From: Argopecten irradians
Lineage: Eukaryota > Mollusca > Bivalvia > Pectinida > Pectinidae
Length of the DNA stretch: 64,000 nucleotides
Direction of reading: 5' to 3'
Assembly: GCF_041381155.1 (NCBI RefSeq)
Contig: NC_091138.1
Span: 38,433,604 to 38,497,603, forward strand
Part shown: piece after piece, positions 11,797 to 22,427 of the stretch
Layout: each line of letters begins with the position of its first letter
How positions within the stretch are numbered: position 1 is the stretch's first letter
Translations under genes and position numbers: made by a program
Notes under the pieces: model-generated
Seen by the model: only the letters and a program-made list of their open reading frames with translations
What the model was told of the DNA's origin: nothing
The model's database searches: none

Positions 11797-11933
11797 CCAG
11801 TACGATGTAATCAGATGAGCTAACGTGTCGATATTGTAAATAATATTATAACTGAACAAGCATTTAGCTATCTGTTCAAAATTCCATACCAGTGTACTTT
11901 ATTGTAACCTTATATCATTCTTGTTAACATAAT

Positions 11934-12468
11934 CTGCCCTGCAGGTAGGACGTTAGAATTCCACCTGCTACCCCCTAATGCATGATCGTAAAAGGCGACT
12001 AAATTTAGGATATTATATTTTCACTTCTTCGTAACCGATTTTATCTTTCCTAATGCCTCCCTTGGCACCGCCTCACTTTTGGCCTTGAATTGAGCGTTCG
12101 CCACTGTGAGGAAGGCTCTGGGTTCTGTCCCTTGGCCCAGACAAACAAAAGGCTATAAAAGTGGTAGTTTCTGCTCCTGCCTACTGCTTAGCAAACCGAG
12201 AGTAGGACGGCTGGTCCGCCCGTTGTCAGTATAAGACCGGGTCACGGGGTGGGGTGTGTTGCTTGGTGTCTTCGTCGGCATGCTTCAGTGATAAAGCACT
12301 ATAAAAAGGACAATATTTCCACTATACAAGAAGACACAACTCGAATATACCGCAGTCTCCCAAAATACGCACCTCGCACTACATACACGCAATACACAGC
12401 ATACATGGGAGGCCGTCCTTACATGACCTTTGATGTTCATAGGACGTTAATTGAATCAAACAAACAAA
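11934..12468 (+). mobile_element. S1 SINE, full length, forward
   Basis: Runs from CTGCCCTGCAGG to the CAAACAAA tail with 12-bp flanking repeats that differ at one base (TGTTAACATAAT at 11922-11933, TGTTAACATGAT at 12469-12480). It lies only 137 bp from the previous copy and in opposite orientation, within the same LTR. Confidence 0.85.
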
Positions 12469-12588
12469 TGTTAACATGATAAATATACCAGAACTTTTAC
12501 AAAAGTGTTTGTCAAGTATATCTAATAAATCCATGATACTGGTCAGGAGCGAACCTGGAGTTATGTAACACCAGATAAAAACGTTACA

Positions 12589-12645
12589 CTTAATTAAGTC
12601 GCCTTTTACGTCCATGCAATAGGGGCAGCAGGTACAATTCTAACG
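12589..12645 (-). mobile_element. S1 SINE head-side part, completes 1404-1860
   Basis: Starts with CTTA, the target duplication of the LTR element, and continues the S1 sequence toward its head until TTCTAACG. It is then cut by a MITE. Confidence 0.75.
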
Positions 12646-13013
12646 TTAAAGATGCTCCAACGCTGACAGAGCAAAATGATACCCATCATTTAAGCAATAA
12701 TGTGTGTTTAATCGTGTATATATATGTATACTTAACACAAAAAGTAATTTAAAATCATTAATTTCGCTTTCGGTGTATACGCAATCAGAACTGTATTCCA
12801 TACTGTATAGGACATGGTGCCACGGAATTTTTTCGGGATACAATTAAATATTTCTGATATTATCATCTAGGAAGTAAAATAAGAAGGTCAGACTTTTCAA
12901 TGGTGGTACTGGTGTAAAGTAAGTAACTTTTGTAACTGAAGAATAACACTAAATCGTCTGCTCCTGTTTTTGATAGAGAAAAATTACCAGTTGTCAGTGG
13001 TAAAGCATCTTTA
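12646..13013. mobile_element. MITE family M1 (TTAAAGATGCTCC ends)
   Basis: A 368-bp element with imperfect terminal inverted repeats: TTAAAGATGCTCC at the left and AAAGCATCTTTA at the right. The same element recurs at 20952-21295 and 57882-58254, and in part at 48698-48795. No coding capacity. Confidence 0.7.
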
Positions 13014-13017
13014 GGAA

Positions 13018-13097
13018 GAGGATAAAAGACATTTAGTCGCCTTTTACGTTAATGCAATAGGGGCAGCAGGTAAAATTCCAACGCCCTACATGCAGGG
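13018..13097 (-). mobile_element. S1 SINE head fragment
   Basis: Contains TTTAGTCGCCTTTTACG and the GGGGCAGCAGG block ending near CATGCAGGG. It is a second head close to that at 12589-12645, with a MITE between them, so two truncated S1 copies are side by side. Confidence 0.65.
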
Positions 13098-13099
13098 CA

Positions 13100-13490
13100 T
13101 GAAGTAGAAAAAACATTCATTCCGTCCATACCAATATTTTATTTAAAAATATCAAGGGGTGTAAAGACAAGTAATTGTTTTATTGAAAAAAAGTTTGACA
13201 ACATCAGACATAAATGACATTTTACAAATTAGGTCACTGTGACCAATGTTTGACACTGAGTTAAATTTTCCAAAATGTTTTATTTTCAACATATAAATTC
13301 ATGCAATTCATGAGAAATAATTCAATGATATCATTTGACAAAACAGAAAATTGACCCTCCTGTTTAACCCTCATAACTCACAAGGGACTTGACCTGACCT
13401 TAATCATATGTCATACCATGATGCCCTAACCCCAGATATCTGTAAACAAAAAATATTGCTTATCGGTCATGGCAACCAGAGGGCCCAAAT
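13100..13490. other. no feature seen
   Basis: AT-rich sequence without frame or family signature. Confidence 0.4.
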
Positions 13491-13494
13491 TGGC

Positions 13495-13880
13495 ACTCCT
13501 CCTTTAGGATCTTATATTTTCTCTTCTCAGCATAAAGGGAGTTGGACGACTGGTTCGTCCGTTGTCAGTATAATGTGACTGGGTGGGATTTTTCTTTCTG
13601 TTTGAGTTTGTTTGATTATTTTTTTTTGTCCTATAACAGCAAGGATCATGTAAGGCCGGGCTCCCATGTGTGCGGTGTGTAGCGTTTATGAAGTGCGTGT
13701 TTTAGGAAAGTGTGAATAAATTAACCTATCGCATGATCGTAAAAGACGGCTAAATTTAGTATCTGATCTTTTCTTTTTTCCCTTTTTTCTTTGTTCGATT
13801 AATTAATGCCCTAGTAACAACCAGTGTCATGTATAGGCGGCCTCCCACATACGCGGTGTGTTGCATGTATGAAGTGCGGT
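13495..13880. mobile_element. S1 SINE fragments in both orientations
   Basis: A forward piece (13498-13590, ACGACTGGTTCGTCCGTTG) is followed by reverse tail pieces at about 13604-13710 and 13788-13880. All are diverged. Confidence 0.55.
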
Positions 13881-13926
13881 TGTTTCATTTCAGAAATATT
13901 TTATTAACACAATCACACATAAATAA

Positions 13927-14690
13927 TACGGCTGTAACGGTTCATCGATATAATTGATATGAAATTTCACGATGCAATCGTATCGTCAGTTAGACTGTAT
14001 CGCGATATGTCTTGCAATAGTAGTGTGCGTCCTGTAATTGCTGAATTACCTCCCCTTACAAATAAAAACGGCAGTCTAGCTGAGAGAATTAGAGCCAAAA
14101 GAGGACACAGAAACAACCATCATTGACGCCCTAAAATATGTAAACAGACAATGACCTACAGCGGCAATACCACAAACATGAACACTCATTTACAACGGCA
14201 CCGTGAAACACACTGGGCATCGACGAGCAATGTAAAACCATTGACGAAGTCCGACAGTCAACCTACTATTGCCCACACCTTCCACATGTCCAGGAAAGGA
14301 AAATACAACTCTTGAATGTAAACAAAACATTACGATGGCTATCGCCGAGTACATTATTCAGGACCTCAGGCCTTTCAGAATGGTTGAATCTCCAAAGTTT
14401 AAATGCCTGATCAACTTGTTGGAGCCGAAATACCGTCACGTCAACATTTTTCAAGATGTGGTTGACCGGTTGAATTGTTAAAAGTGTTTGTGCTTTAGAT
14501 TGTTAAAGTCGTCAGAAAAGGAACTCAAATTAATCAAAGACAATGTTAAACATCACTTGTCAGTAATATTAAAATACAAAATAAACACTTGCTTGAATTT
14601 TTGTATTATGTATCACGATACCATGTATCACGATACCTCATGTATCGCATCACAATATCGTGAAATTCCCTACGATACTCACTAAAAATA
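13927..14690 (+). mobile_element. short hAT-type element with ZBED-like remnant
   Basis: The ends carry inverted sequence built from ATTTCACGAT and TATCG/CGATA steps (13960-14010 and 14620-14675). Between them is a decayed BED-finger/hAT coding fragment. Exact TIR limits and the 8-bp target duplication of hAT elements were not resolved. Confidence 0.6.
14130..14481 (+). pseudogene. BED zinc finger plus hAT N-terminal domain fragment
   Basis: One frame gives PKICKQTMTYSGNTTNMNTH followed by LQRH, a BED finger in which the first expected Cys codon reads CGC. After a frameshift near 14270 the frame 14269-14481 gives AIAEYIIQDLRPFRMVESP and FKCLINLLEPKYRHVN, the segment that follows the finger in ZBED-type hAT transposases. 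The DDE/RNase H core is absent. This is a truncated, non-functional copy. Confidence 0.7.
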
Positions 14691-14735
14691 CAGAATATAT
14701 ATAAGCTTACATTATATTGTGTGGCCTATGTGTGA

Positions 14736-14869
14736 TGATGTTCTCTGGTACCCAAAAAACAAAGTGATAACACTTTTACAAGATCCACCAAGACCTGTTA
14801 CCAAGAGACATTTGGAAATCGACCCAGACATATGGGTCCTTGTTGAGCAGGAAGAGGAAAATCAATAGT
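14736..14869 (+). pseudogene. possible coding relic, unknown
   Basis: A frame of about 45 codons reads DDVLWYPKNKVITLLQDPP, then VTKRHLEIDPDIWVLVEQEE and a stop. Its composition is protein-like and it could be a terminal exon, but I cannot place it in a family. It lies just outside the hAT remnant. Confidence 0.3.
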
Positions 14870-15302
14870 GTACAGAATTGGCATAGTGGGGACATTTTTA
14901 CAATAAGTTTTCATTGTCCCAGTTTGCCTTTTTAATACTGACAAAAGGAATGGTGATTTGAAGTGAATTGTGTTTTAACGGATTATTCCCTAATTTCAAT
15001 CTGTACAATGTACATCAGCTACTGGATGTTGGACAAGGAAAGGGATAATTTTATCATGATGTCAAATTAAAAGCTATCTCAATGAAGTTATTCATTGAAA
15101 TTACCTATTCTTAGTTGTCGATGGGCCGTAAAACTCAAACAAACCATTGATGGTTTTTTTCACGAGTTCAATTTCAGCTTACGGTTAATTAAACTGATTA
15201 ATACAATCAATAGGTTGTTAATATATTACAACTCTGGCGCAAATATATCATGACCGCAACACACCGTCATCACCGTGACACAATGTATATTAGAATTAGA
15301 GT
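14870..15302. other. no feature seen
   Basis: Noncoding by inspection; a short TTAGAATTAGAG tract precedes the next SINE. Confidence 0.4.
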
Positions 15303-15810
15303 TAGAATTAGAATTGTACCTGCTGCCCCTATTGCATGATCGTAAAAGGCGACTAAATTTAGGATCTTATCTTTTCTATTCTTTCTAACTGACTTATCCT
15401 TCCTAATGCCTCCCTTGGCACCGCCTCACTTTAGGCCTTGAGTTGAGCGTTCTCCCCTGTGAGGAAGGCTCTGAGATCTGTCCCCTGGCCGAGACACACC
15501 AAAGTCTATAAAAGTGGTAGTTTCTGCTGCGTAGCGCTCAGCATAATAGGAGTAGGACGACTGGTTCGACTGTTGTCAGTATAATGCGACCGGTTGAAGT
15601 GTGTTGCTTTGTGCCTTCGGTGTCATGCTTCAGTGATATAGCAGTATAGAATGGGCAACAGTTCCGCTATACAACAATGACACAATACGAACATACCGCA
15701 GTCTCCCAAAACACGCACTTCGCATTCACACACGCTACAAACTGCATACATGGGAGACCGTCCTTACATGACCCTAGCTGTTAATATGACGTTAAAATAA
15801 TCAAACAAAC
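15303..15810 (+). mobile_element. S1 SINE, forward
   Basis: Starts near GAATTGTACCTGCTGCCCC and ends at the AATCAAACAAACAAAC tail. The CCTGCAGG head is missing. Moderately diverged from the copies in the LTR. Confidence 0.75.
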
Positions 15811-15999
15811 AAACCTTATACAGTAATTATTGCAGATTCCGGAAAAAAATAAATATGTATGCTTAAGCCAATAATTTTACAGCGGCGATTGTTTCCTTCG
15901 ACAGGCACGGTTCAAGTTTGATTTCAGAATCTTGGAGAAAAAAAAAGACCTAACGAAACAAATTAATGGTCCTTGATGCGATTAATTTATTATTAATTA

Positions 16000-16024
16000 C
16001 AGTTGTTACGGCAGTAGCGGATCA
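16000..16024 (+). repeat. left TIR of pogo-like element 1
   Basis: Exactly complementary to 20215-20239; preceded by TA. Confidence 0.9.
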
Positions 16025-18176
16025 TCGGCTATAGCGGATCAGTCAAAAAATAAACACTGATTACACAGAATTGGTTAATCTAATAAACATATTATTTGAA
16101 ATGATTTAGGGGGCATTTGTTTACACGTAAATTCACAATAGTCATTGCTTTTGTGTTTCACGTAAAGACAAGAAATAGGTTATTTTCTTATTACTGGGGT
16201 CCTCTTGTTTACCGATGGCCGCCATCTTGGAAATGTACGGTTCGATAAAGAATTAAAAAACAATATAATTCAAATTGGACAGTAAATATGTTTTTTTATT
16301 AATTGACGAAAGATGATGTTTTGTTTCAGAATCACGTATGTACTTGTAATGTAACATATCCTTTACATGTGTAATGATTTAATATCTTGTGTCAGATTTA
16401 TCGGCTATAACGGATCAGTGTTTCGTGTGCGCAGGCGTATGCATAGCAAGCACGTGCATTCACGATTTCGAATTTCGAACCTGAATTATAGCTAAGAAGA
16501 GGAGCGACGAGAAACAAACAGGTAACTCAAGTGCTGAATATGAATTATCCCTAATGTTGCCCCATTGAAAATAGAATGTCACGTGATTGTTTTTTGCACT
16601 AAAAATAGAATGTAAACATTGGTCGTGTTGGTTAAATATCTCTGTTAGCAGGCAAGTTGCACACTCTTTCACTGTTCATGAATAGTGTCGAAACATCATA
16701 TGTTAATGGTGTGTGCTTGTTCAAATTTATAACAAATATGATGCATTTTACAGTGGCTACCTCCGGTGGCCTAGTTGGTCTAGTCGCTGCGAACACATGT
16801 GAGCCTAAACAATGCATGTAATATTTGTAAACACTCACTGTTGTCATTGACAGCCTATGGTCCTTGGTTACGAATAATCCACGCAATCCTCGACACATTA
16901 TATAAATCCTAATTGTTACGACACAGTATTGTTTGCCAAAGTGTTTCCTCACAAAATATCTACATCTAGTCACTTGCAAAACGCTCACTTGTCAGGATGT
17001 GACGTGGTTGTGACGTATATTTTCTTAGGGGGGCGTCTCAAACTCAAACGCACTGGGTTATTCATTATGCGACAAAGCGCCGTTGTAGACAAGCTTTATA
17101 TTATAATTACGACTTCGACTGATTATAGAGCTTATTATCAGAGCCCTAACCCACTCCAAAATAAATGAAATAACAAAAGGGCAATTGTTAATAACTTTAT
17201 TTGTCCTCTGGAGACGATTCGTAAAAACACGTGAAAAGAATGTAATAGTTAGAAGAGTTATTTCCCTTACACCACATGTTAATTAAAAGTCTTGAAATGA
17301 CGCTTCACAAAAGAAATATTGGAACACTTTTGTTAAAATTATTTGTAAACAAAATTCTACAGAGAGCTTGAATTCAAATAAAAATCTGCAAGATGTCTTG
17401 TTAAGTTTATTTGATTTATTAATAAAACAGTTCTTTAAAAGATGATTAAGGCAACCTAGACTAATCACACATTATCAATAATTTTGATATCAAGACAAAA
17501 TATAAAAATACACAAGTTTGTAAAAATCAAGTACATTTATATAATTCTAGAAGTTTATAATATTTTAGAATAAAAAATGAAACACTAATTAGTACAATCT
17601 ATTGCAATTTCTATACACCTGAAAGGCCCCACTAATTTCCCGAAACAAAAATTAAAATTTTCTTAAAAAAAAAAAAAAAAAAATTTACATAAGAAAATTC
17701 ACTGAATAATTGATGTTAACAGTGCAGATTTATTTCGATGTTTAGTCATCTGACACAGTGATAGTCAACTAATGTGAGGTAATTATAACGAAGTCGGGAT
17801 TACATAAGACGACCCGCGTTATAAAAATTAACATTTAGTTGTTGTTTTTTTTAATTAAAGTGAACAGTCGGGCAAGGATGTTTTTTTTTGAACTTTTGAA
17901 AGGACAATGAACGCATTTAGACTGGTTTTCTTTGCCCGACTATTCACTTTAAATTGTTCAGAGGATAATGATAAGTGAAGTATTAACGGTATGCTAATAA
18001 CTTTTGCAACTCTACAAAATTTACAATCTCGTGTTATGTTCCCCTTTTTGGAAAGGTAGTGCCTTTAATGATCATGGGCGTATTATAGAACTTTGATTCA
18101 TATAATATGGACTTTATCTGCTCTCTGACAAATATCACATATATTCATACCTCCTCCTGCCCTTGTCCTTCCGAAG

Positions 18177-18392
18177 GTTTCACCTAGAACACCAAAGAGA
18201 AAAACACTAAGTAGTGCATTGCCGGACAACTTAACATCAAATGAGTGCATCAGGACAATGGCACTGAAAGGTATTGAGAAACTTAGAGTGTTTGCTGAAA
18301 AGGAAGAAAAGGCTAAAAGAACTTATCTAAAAGCATCGTATTATTGGCTTTTCATTGTATTGTGCTGTAGGCATAACATGAAACTCCGATAA
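18177..18392 (+). CDS. Lys/Glu-rich exon, possible transposase C-terminal tail
   Basis: The frame is open after a pyrimidine-rich 3' splice-like site (CTTCCGAAG|GTTTCACC). It reads VSPRTPKRKTLSSALPDN, then IRTMALKGIEKLRVFAEKEE. A basic PRTPKRK stretch followed by an acidic/basic helix is common in C-terminal tails of pogo/Tigger-type transposases, so I infer a relic of that tail. The 3' border is unknown; a stop occurs at about 18390 if it is not spliced. It lies within the 4.24-kb transposon, upstream of the HIRAN-like exon. Confidence 0.4.
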   Translation, partial: VSPRTPKRKTLSSALPDNLTSNECIRTMALKGIEKLRVFAEKEEKAKRTYLKASYYWLFIVLCCRHNMKLR

Positions 18393-18860
18393 CCATGAAA
18401 ACCACCTCTCGTGTGGGTCTCCATTGGCACAGACATCTTGATCAAGGCAACAAGATGTATATTTGTTGCAAGTCATATTCATTAAAATATGAAAAGTAGT
18501 AATGATGAATTGAAATATGACATTAAATTTAAATTTTACTGATTGTACAGTGTGTGTTGTTTTTTTGTTTTTGTTTTTTTTCTTCAACTTTTATGAAATA
18601 TTCATTAACAACAATACATCGGACTATTTATATTAGATACAATTAAACAAAAGTCATTCTATAGAGTCTACTAATTTTCAATATTCTTCAATGAAACTTG
18701 CACATTTCTATTGGCTTTAAATTAACAAAATTTAATCACTTACTGATGCATTTGATTTCAGTTTAAATGGAAATATGACAGATATGACATTTTTAAATGA
18801 AATATAATTTCAACATATTGAACACATCAGTATCAAAAGATATTCATTCTTTTTCAGCAA

Positions 18861-19376
18861 AGTTCCAATAACAAGGAGGAGATATCCCTAACAACAGTCG
18901 TGTTGGAGAACTCTGTGATAAAAGGCTACCATGTTTATCAGATTAGGCCTCCTATGTTTCCAGGAGCGCCCTCACTTATCATAGACAGAGAATACACTAA
19001 CATTAAAGATAAAAATGCGTGTCTAGTATGGATTCCTCCTTTAACATCCTACGAAACCAACTTACATGATACACTTACGGATGGGTCACGACAGCTCTAC
19101 CTAAAGGATGTCGCAGGCCTGCCAGTAGGTCATGTACCAAGGTCACTGGCGGGTACATTTAGAGAGATACTTGATGGTAACGGTAGCATTACAGCAGAAG
19201 TGACGGGGGATCCAATACCCAGTTTTTCGCCATGGCCAGCCCAAAAAGAGCAAGGGGGAGGTGTAGTGGTCCCCTGTAACTACACCATCCAACATACAAA
19301 CAGAGTGTTTGTTTTGGACCTGTTAACAGAAACACTGTCTAAAATGCCTGAAGGAAAGTGCATGCACATCCGTTAG
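18861..19376 (+). CDS. HIRAN-like domain, terminal exon
   Basis: The frame is open from a strong 3' splice site (TTCTTTTTCAG|CAAAGTT) to TAG at 19374-19376, about 171 codons. The domain-like core reads VIKGYHVYQI, then YTNIKDKNACLVWI, LPVGHVPRSLAGTF, GSITAEVTGDPIPSF and GGGVVVPCNYTI. This is the pattern of HIRAN and related domains: an aromatic entry, an N.KD.NA strand, a GHVPR turn and a closing PC strand. HIRAN domains bind DNA 3' ends in HLTF/Rad5-type proteins; that function here is only inferred. The frame is intact. The upstream partner exon is uncertain, so the full protein is unknown. Confidence 0.6.
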   Translation, partial: SSNNKEEISLTTVVLENSVIKGYHVYQIRPPMFPGAPSLIIDREYTNIKDKNACLVWIPPLTSYETNLHDTLTDGSRQLYLKDVAGLPVGHVPRSLAGTFREILDGNGSITAEVTGDPIPSFSPWPAQKEQGGGVVVPCNYTIQHTNRVFVLDLLTETLSKMPEGKCMHIR

Positions 19377-20214
19377 TCTCTTGGAAAATTAAAAAAAAAT
19401 AAAATCAAACTAAACATATGCATGCATGTGTATACTTTTTTTTAATTAATTATTCAGCGCTCTTATTTATTTTGTAATTTCTAAATGGAATTAAACATTG
19501 AAGATAAATAACTTTACAAATGTGGGGTAATGTGACGATGTTTTACAACGTTATTCAAACAAAATACATTTAATTTACGCTTTAACTTGTACAGATTTTG
19601 TCTTGTTTTTACTGCTAAAATGATCTCCTTATAGTCAATACGGATAATGGTTTGGTAGAGAAATGTGTATTTATGTACCAAATTAAAATAAAGATGTGGA
19701 GACTTTGAACAACAAAATATATTGAGCTACAAGTACATTTTACGAGAAGTGATATGGAAATACATCTTTGCATCGGATCTCTGGACAATAACGTGATTAA
19801 CGTCACGTCACAAAAGTCAATAGGCTGTTCAATGTACTCACGCATCTGTTTGGCTGCTCGTTGTATGCGTCCTTTCAGGATTGTCATATGAAGACCGGTT
19901 GCAGTTTAAGCGAGTTTGCAATTATAATAACGGTTCACAGTCATAACTACTCTTTAAAATTAGGTTTTGAGACGACCCTTGTCGCTTAAATCATGACAGA
20001 GAGGCCCTCCAGGGGGCGTGATCCGTTATAGCCGTACTGATCCGCTATAGCCGACTTTTCGGTAGGTTTTATTTTGCGTCTTTCGTTTTGCATGATCAGT
20101 TCTATGAATTCTTTTTATTAACATCTGATAGACATTTAAATGTTCTTTATGAAAATATATGGTTTATATTATGAAAAGTTTTGTGAACGAAAATTGCAGC
20201 GATTTTATGCAAAG

Positions 20215-20239
20215 TGATCCGCTACTGCCGTAACAACTG
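20215..20239 (-). repeat. right TIR of pogo-like element 1
   Basis: Exactly complementary to 16000-16024; followed by TA. Confidence 0.9.
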
Positions 20240-20951
20240 TATAACTAAGGATGAAAAGAATAGAAAAAATACCGCTTTAAGGTAGCTCAATTCTTTTGGG
20301 AAAACCCATGTCATTTTTGTTCTTTTTTACTAATAGGTCTTATTTTCTTGCATTTTTCATGCAGAAGAAAGATTGTGTTCTTGAAATACTATTTGAGATA
20401 TTTGAGCTTGAAATATACCATCCGTGCAAATTTGCTGGCCGAAAATAGAAAAATTCATTAAATCATGTTTTCTGTAATAATAGGGTGAATGTAGTCGTAA
20501 TCATATTGAAATTTTGACCCAAATTTCTAACGATAGATCAATATACAAAACTATTGTAATTTTACAAATGCTTACTAATTTTCGTTATTTCCCAGGACCG
20601 TTTCTATACCACGATCTTTACCAAGTTTTTCCATATTTTAGCCATAAGAAATCAATAAATAGGCAAAAAAGGAAATGAAAATCCATATCAATTTCACAAT
20701 ATTTGTATATGACATGCTCAAGGTAATATTTTTCATCATATATGGGGTCAAATTTTCATGATTTTGTAAGCTTGAAGTTTATAATTCACAATCCTAAACC
20801 CATGTCATTGAGTGCTAAGATGGTCATATTTGACTATTTTTTATTGTTTAAAAGTAATGCTGCAAAAAAGATTCCACGTCCGTTCATATGTATGTGTTAA
20901 TGTCTGTTTATTTTTATGATTTTCTCTAAATTTTGTGTTTTTGAGGGAAAA
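20240..20951. other. no feature seen
   Basis: AT-rich intergenic sequence between the transposon and a MITE. Confidence 0.4.
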
Positions 20952-21295
20952 TTTAAAGATGCTCCACCGCCAACAGAGCATAAATGGTATTCATCATTTG
21001 AACAATAATTGGTGTTTAATCGTGTACATGTATATGAAATAATTTATTTCGCCTTTGGTGCAAGCGCAATGAGTAATTCATTCCATATATGATATAGTGA
21101 AACGGATTTTTTTCGGGATGCAATTAATTATTTTTCATGTTTTTTAACTTGAAGGAAAATTCGAAGCTTTAACTTTTCAATGGTGGTAATGGTGTAAAGT
21201 AAGAAACTTTTGTAACTGAAAAAGAATACTAAATAGCCTGCTCCTGTTTTTGATAGTGAAAAAAATGCCATTTGTCAGAGGTGGAGCATGTTTAA
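20952..21295. mobile_element. MITE family M1
   Basis: Same element as 12646-13013: TTTAAAGATGCTCCACCG at the left and GGTGGAGCATGTTTAA at the right, with the shared CTCCTGTTTTTGATAG segment before the right end. Confidence 0.7.
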
Positions 21296-21296
21296 G

Positions 21297-21730
21297 GAAG
21301 GTCCTTTACAAAAACTTAATTTCATAGCCCTGGAATCTCGGATTTTCTTCTGGGGAGGAAATCAAATCGACTATATTTCATATAGGAAAAACACTTTTAT
21401 AAGCATTATTTGCTCAATTTTCAAAGAAAATGAATCAAACTTGGTTAGAATTATTACCCTGAGATTTAGCATTTTAACGTATCCATATCAGTCCTCGTTG
21501 ACCCCCAGGTACCAGTGGGGCGGGGCCAAACGCGATTAAAATGACAAAATAAATACAGATTAAAATGACAAAATAAATACAGATTTGACGTTCATACATT
21601 AAAAAGTCAAATTTATAAAATCACTGACTGATTTCAAGGGCCTGAAAAGCCAATATATAGTGTTATATGTCTTTATTTCATTCTGTAACTAAACTCTGAC
21701 CACTAAGGCCCATGAGCCTCTTGTTTCTCT
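21297..21730 (+). repeat. family D element, 3' part
   Basis: Matches the right-hand half of the element at 50684-53066: GGTCCTTTACAAAAA, then TTGGTTAGAATTATTA, and the closing ACTAAGGCCCATGAGCCTCTTGT. It abuts the MITE directly. The hairpin head is missing. Confidence 0.7.
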
Positions 21731-21859
21731 TTAGTTGTTTCCTAAACAGACTTGGAGAAGGCTTTAGTTGATAGCACCTGGGACTTTGTTTTTCAAAATC
21801 CCAGGTCTGTTTCTCTTATCAGATTGCAATGAAGGTGGTTGGTGGTTTTTTTTGTTTTT

Positions 21860-22304
21860 TTGTTTTTTTTTGTTTTTTGGAAAGCTCATGCGATCCTCCA
21901 TACCAAAAATTGCCATCACAGTTTCAAGTATGTATACATCAACACAGGAAATGAGGAACTCCTGGTCCTGATCATAATTTTGCTTCACATTTTCACCAAC
22001 ATTTGCTCTCGATGTTCTGTATTGGAGTGACTTCAGCGTTGCCATATCTCCAACACTGCTCTTGTCGGACAGGTTTTTAAAAAAAGCAACTGCAGATAGT
22101 TCATAAACAGATAAAAAAATCAAAAGTGATGACCAAGATGTTAAAATCTTTCAGTTGAGTCTTCATAATGAGCACGCATAGCCTTCGCCCCTGAAAAAAC
22201 GTTCCCTTGTGAATTGGTCTCCACCTAGGTGGGTGAATATTTATGTTGGATAGAACTACTGCTTTGTGGCAATTTTCAACTATGAACTGTTCATAGTAAC
22301 CCAT
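21860..22304 (-). pseudogene. unrecognised coding relic
   Basis: Two adjacent reverse frames look protein-like. One reads SLQYRTSRANVGENVKQNYD, then QEFLISCVDVYILETVMAIF and GMED. The other reads RWRPIHKGTFFQGRRLCVLI. The first resembles the ending of large uncharacterised invertebrate proteins (DUF6589-like) in which a DVYIL..AM..FGM phrase occurs, but I am not sure. There is no start or splice context. Confidence 0.3.
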
Positions 22305-22427
22305 AATTCTGACAACATTCTGATATTACTGTTCATTCTCAAAGAGGACTGCCATCGGAATTACTATAAATACTTATTTCATCGCTGGCTAACAAGGACT
22401 ATTTCTTGTATCTGGTATGACATTATG

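Larger units (their letters stand above)
1861..12588 (+). mobile_element. defective Ty3/gypsy-like LTR retrotransposon with nested insertions
   Basis: Two related LTRs bound the element. The left one begins TGTAACG and the right one ends CGTTACA, giving short inverted ends. CTTA is duplicated on both outer sides (1857-1860 and 12589-12592). Inside, in order, are a gag-like region, an aspartic protease with an LVDTGAS motif, the end of the RT and the RNase H with a DTDAS motif, Ser/Pro-rich sequence, and a BTB-like sequence. Many stops and frameshifts are present, and the RT palm and integrase core cannot be found. About half of the length is later insertions: LINE, SINE dimer and S1 SINEs. 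The order gag-PR-RT-RNase H is that of Ty3/gypsy elements. The element is not autonomous as it stands. Confidence 0.85.
10399..12588 (+). repeat. 3' LTR with two SINE insertions
   Basis: It aligns with 1861-2796 once the SINEs at 11276-11796 and 11934-12468 are removed. It ends AACGTTACA at 12588. The first 80 bp are diverged, so the start (TG at 10399) is approximate. TATA box TATAAAAG is at 10840-10847. Confidence 0.75.
16000..20239 (+). mobile_element. pogo-like DNA transposon with HIRAN-like exon
   Basis: Perfect 25-bp terminal inverted repeats begin CAGTTGTTACGGCAGTAGCG (16000-16024 and 20215-20239). TA flanks both ends (15998-15999 and 20240-20241). CAGT-type ends with TA duplication fit the Tc1/mariner/pogo superfamily. 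Subterminal copies of a CTGATCCGCTATAGCCGA motif lie at 16024-16042, 16400-16418, 20019-20034 and 20037-20054, inverted between the two sides; these are candidate transposase-binding sites. No DDE transposase was found inside. The coding sequence seen is a Lys-rich exon and a HIRAN-like exon, so this looks like an internally deleted, non-autonomous copy. Confidence 0.8.

Noticed and set aside
11598..11810. Small frames within S1 copies (also 6958-7164, 12249-12479, 22266-22580)
   Set aside because: They occur only inside the SINE consensus, recur in the same place in other copies, and have no start or splice context.
16632..17168. Frames in the left half of transposon 1 as a possible transposase
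   Set aside because: Neither strand shows an HTH or DDE-like motif; the frames are short and not linked by splice sites.
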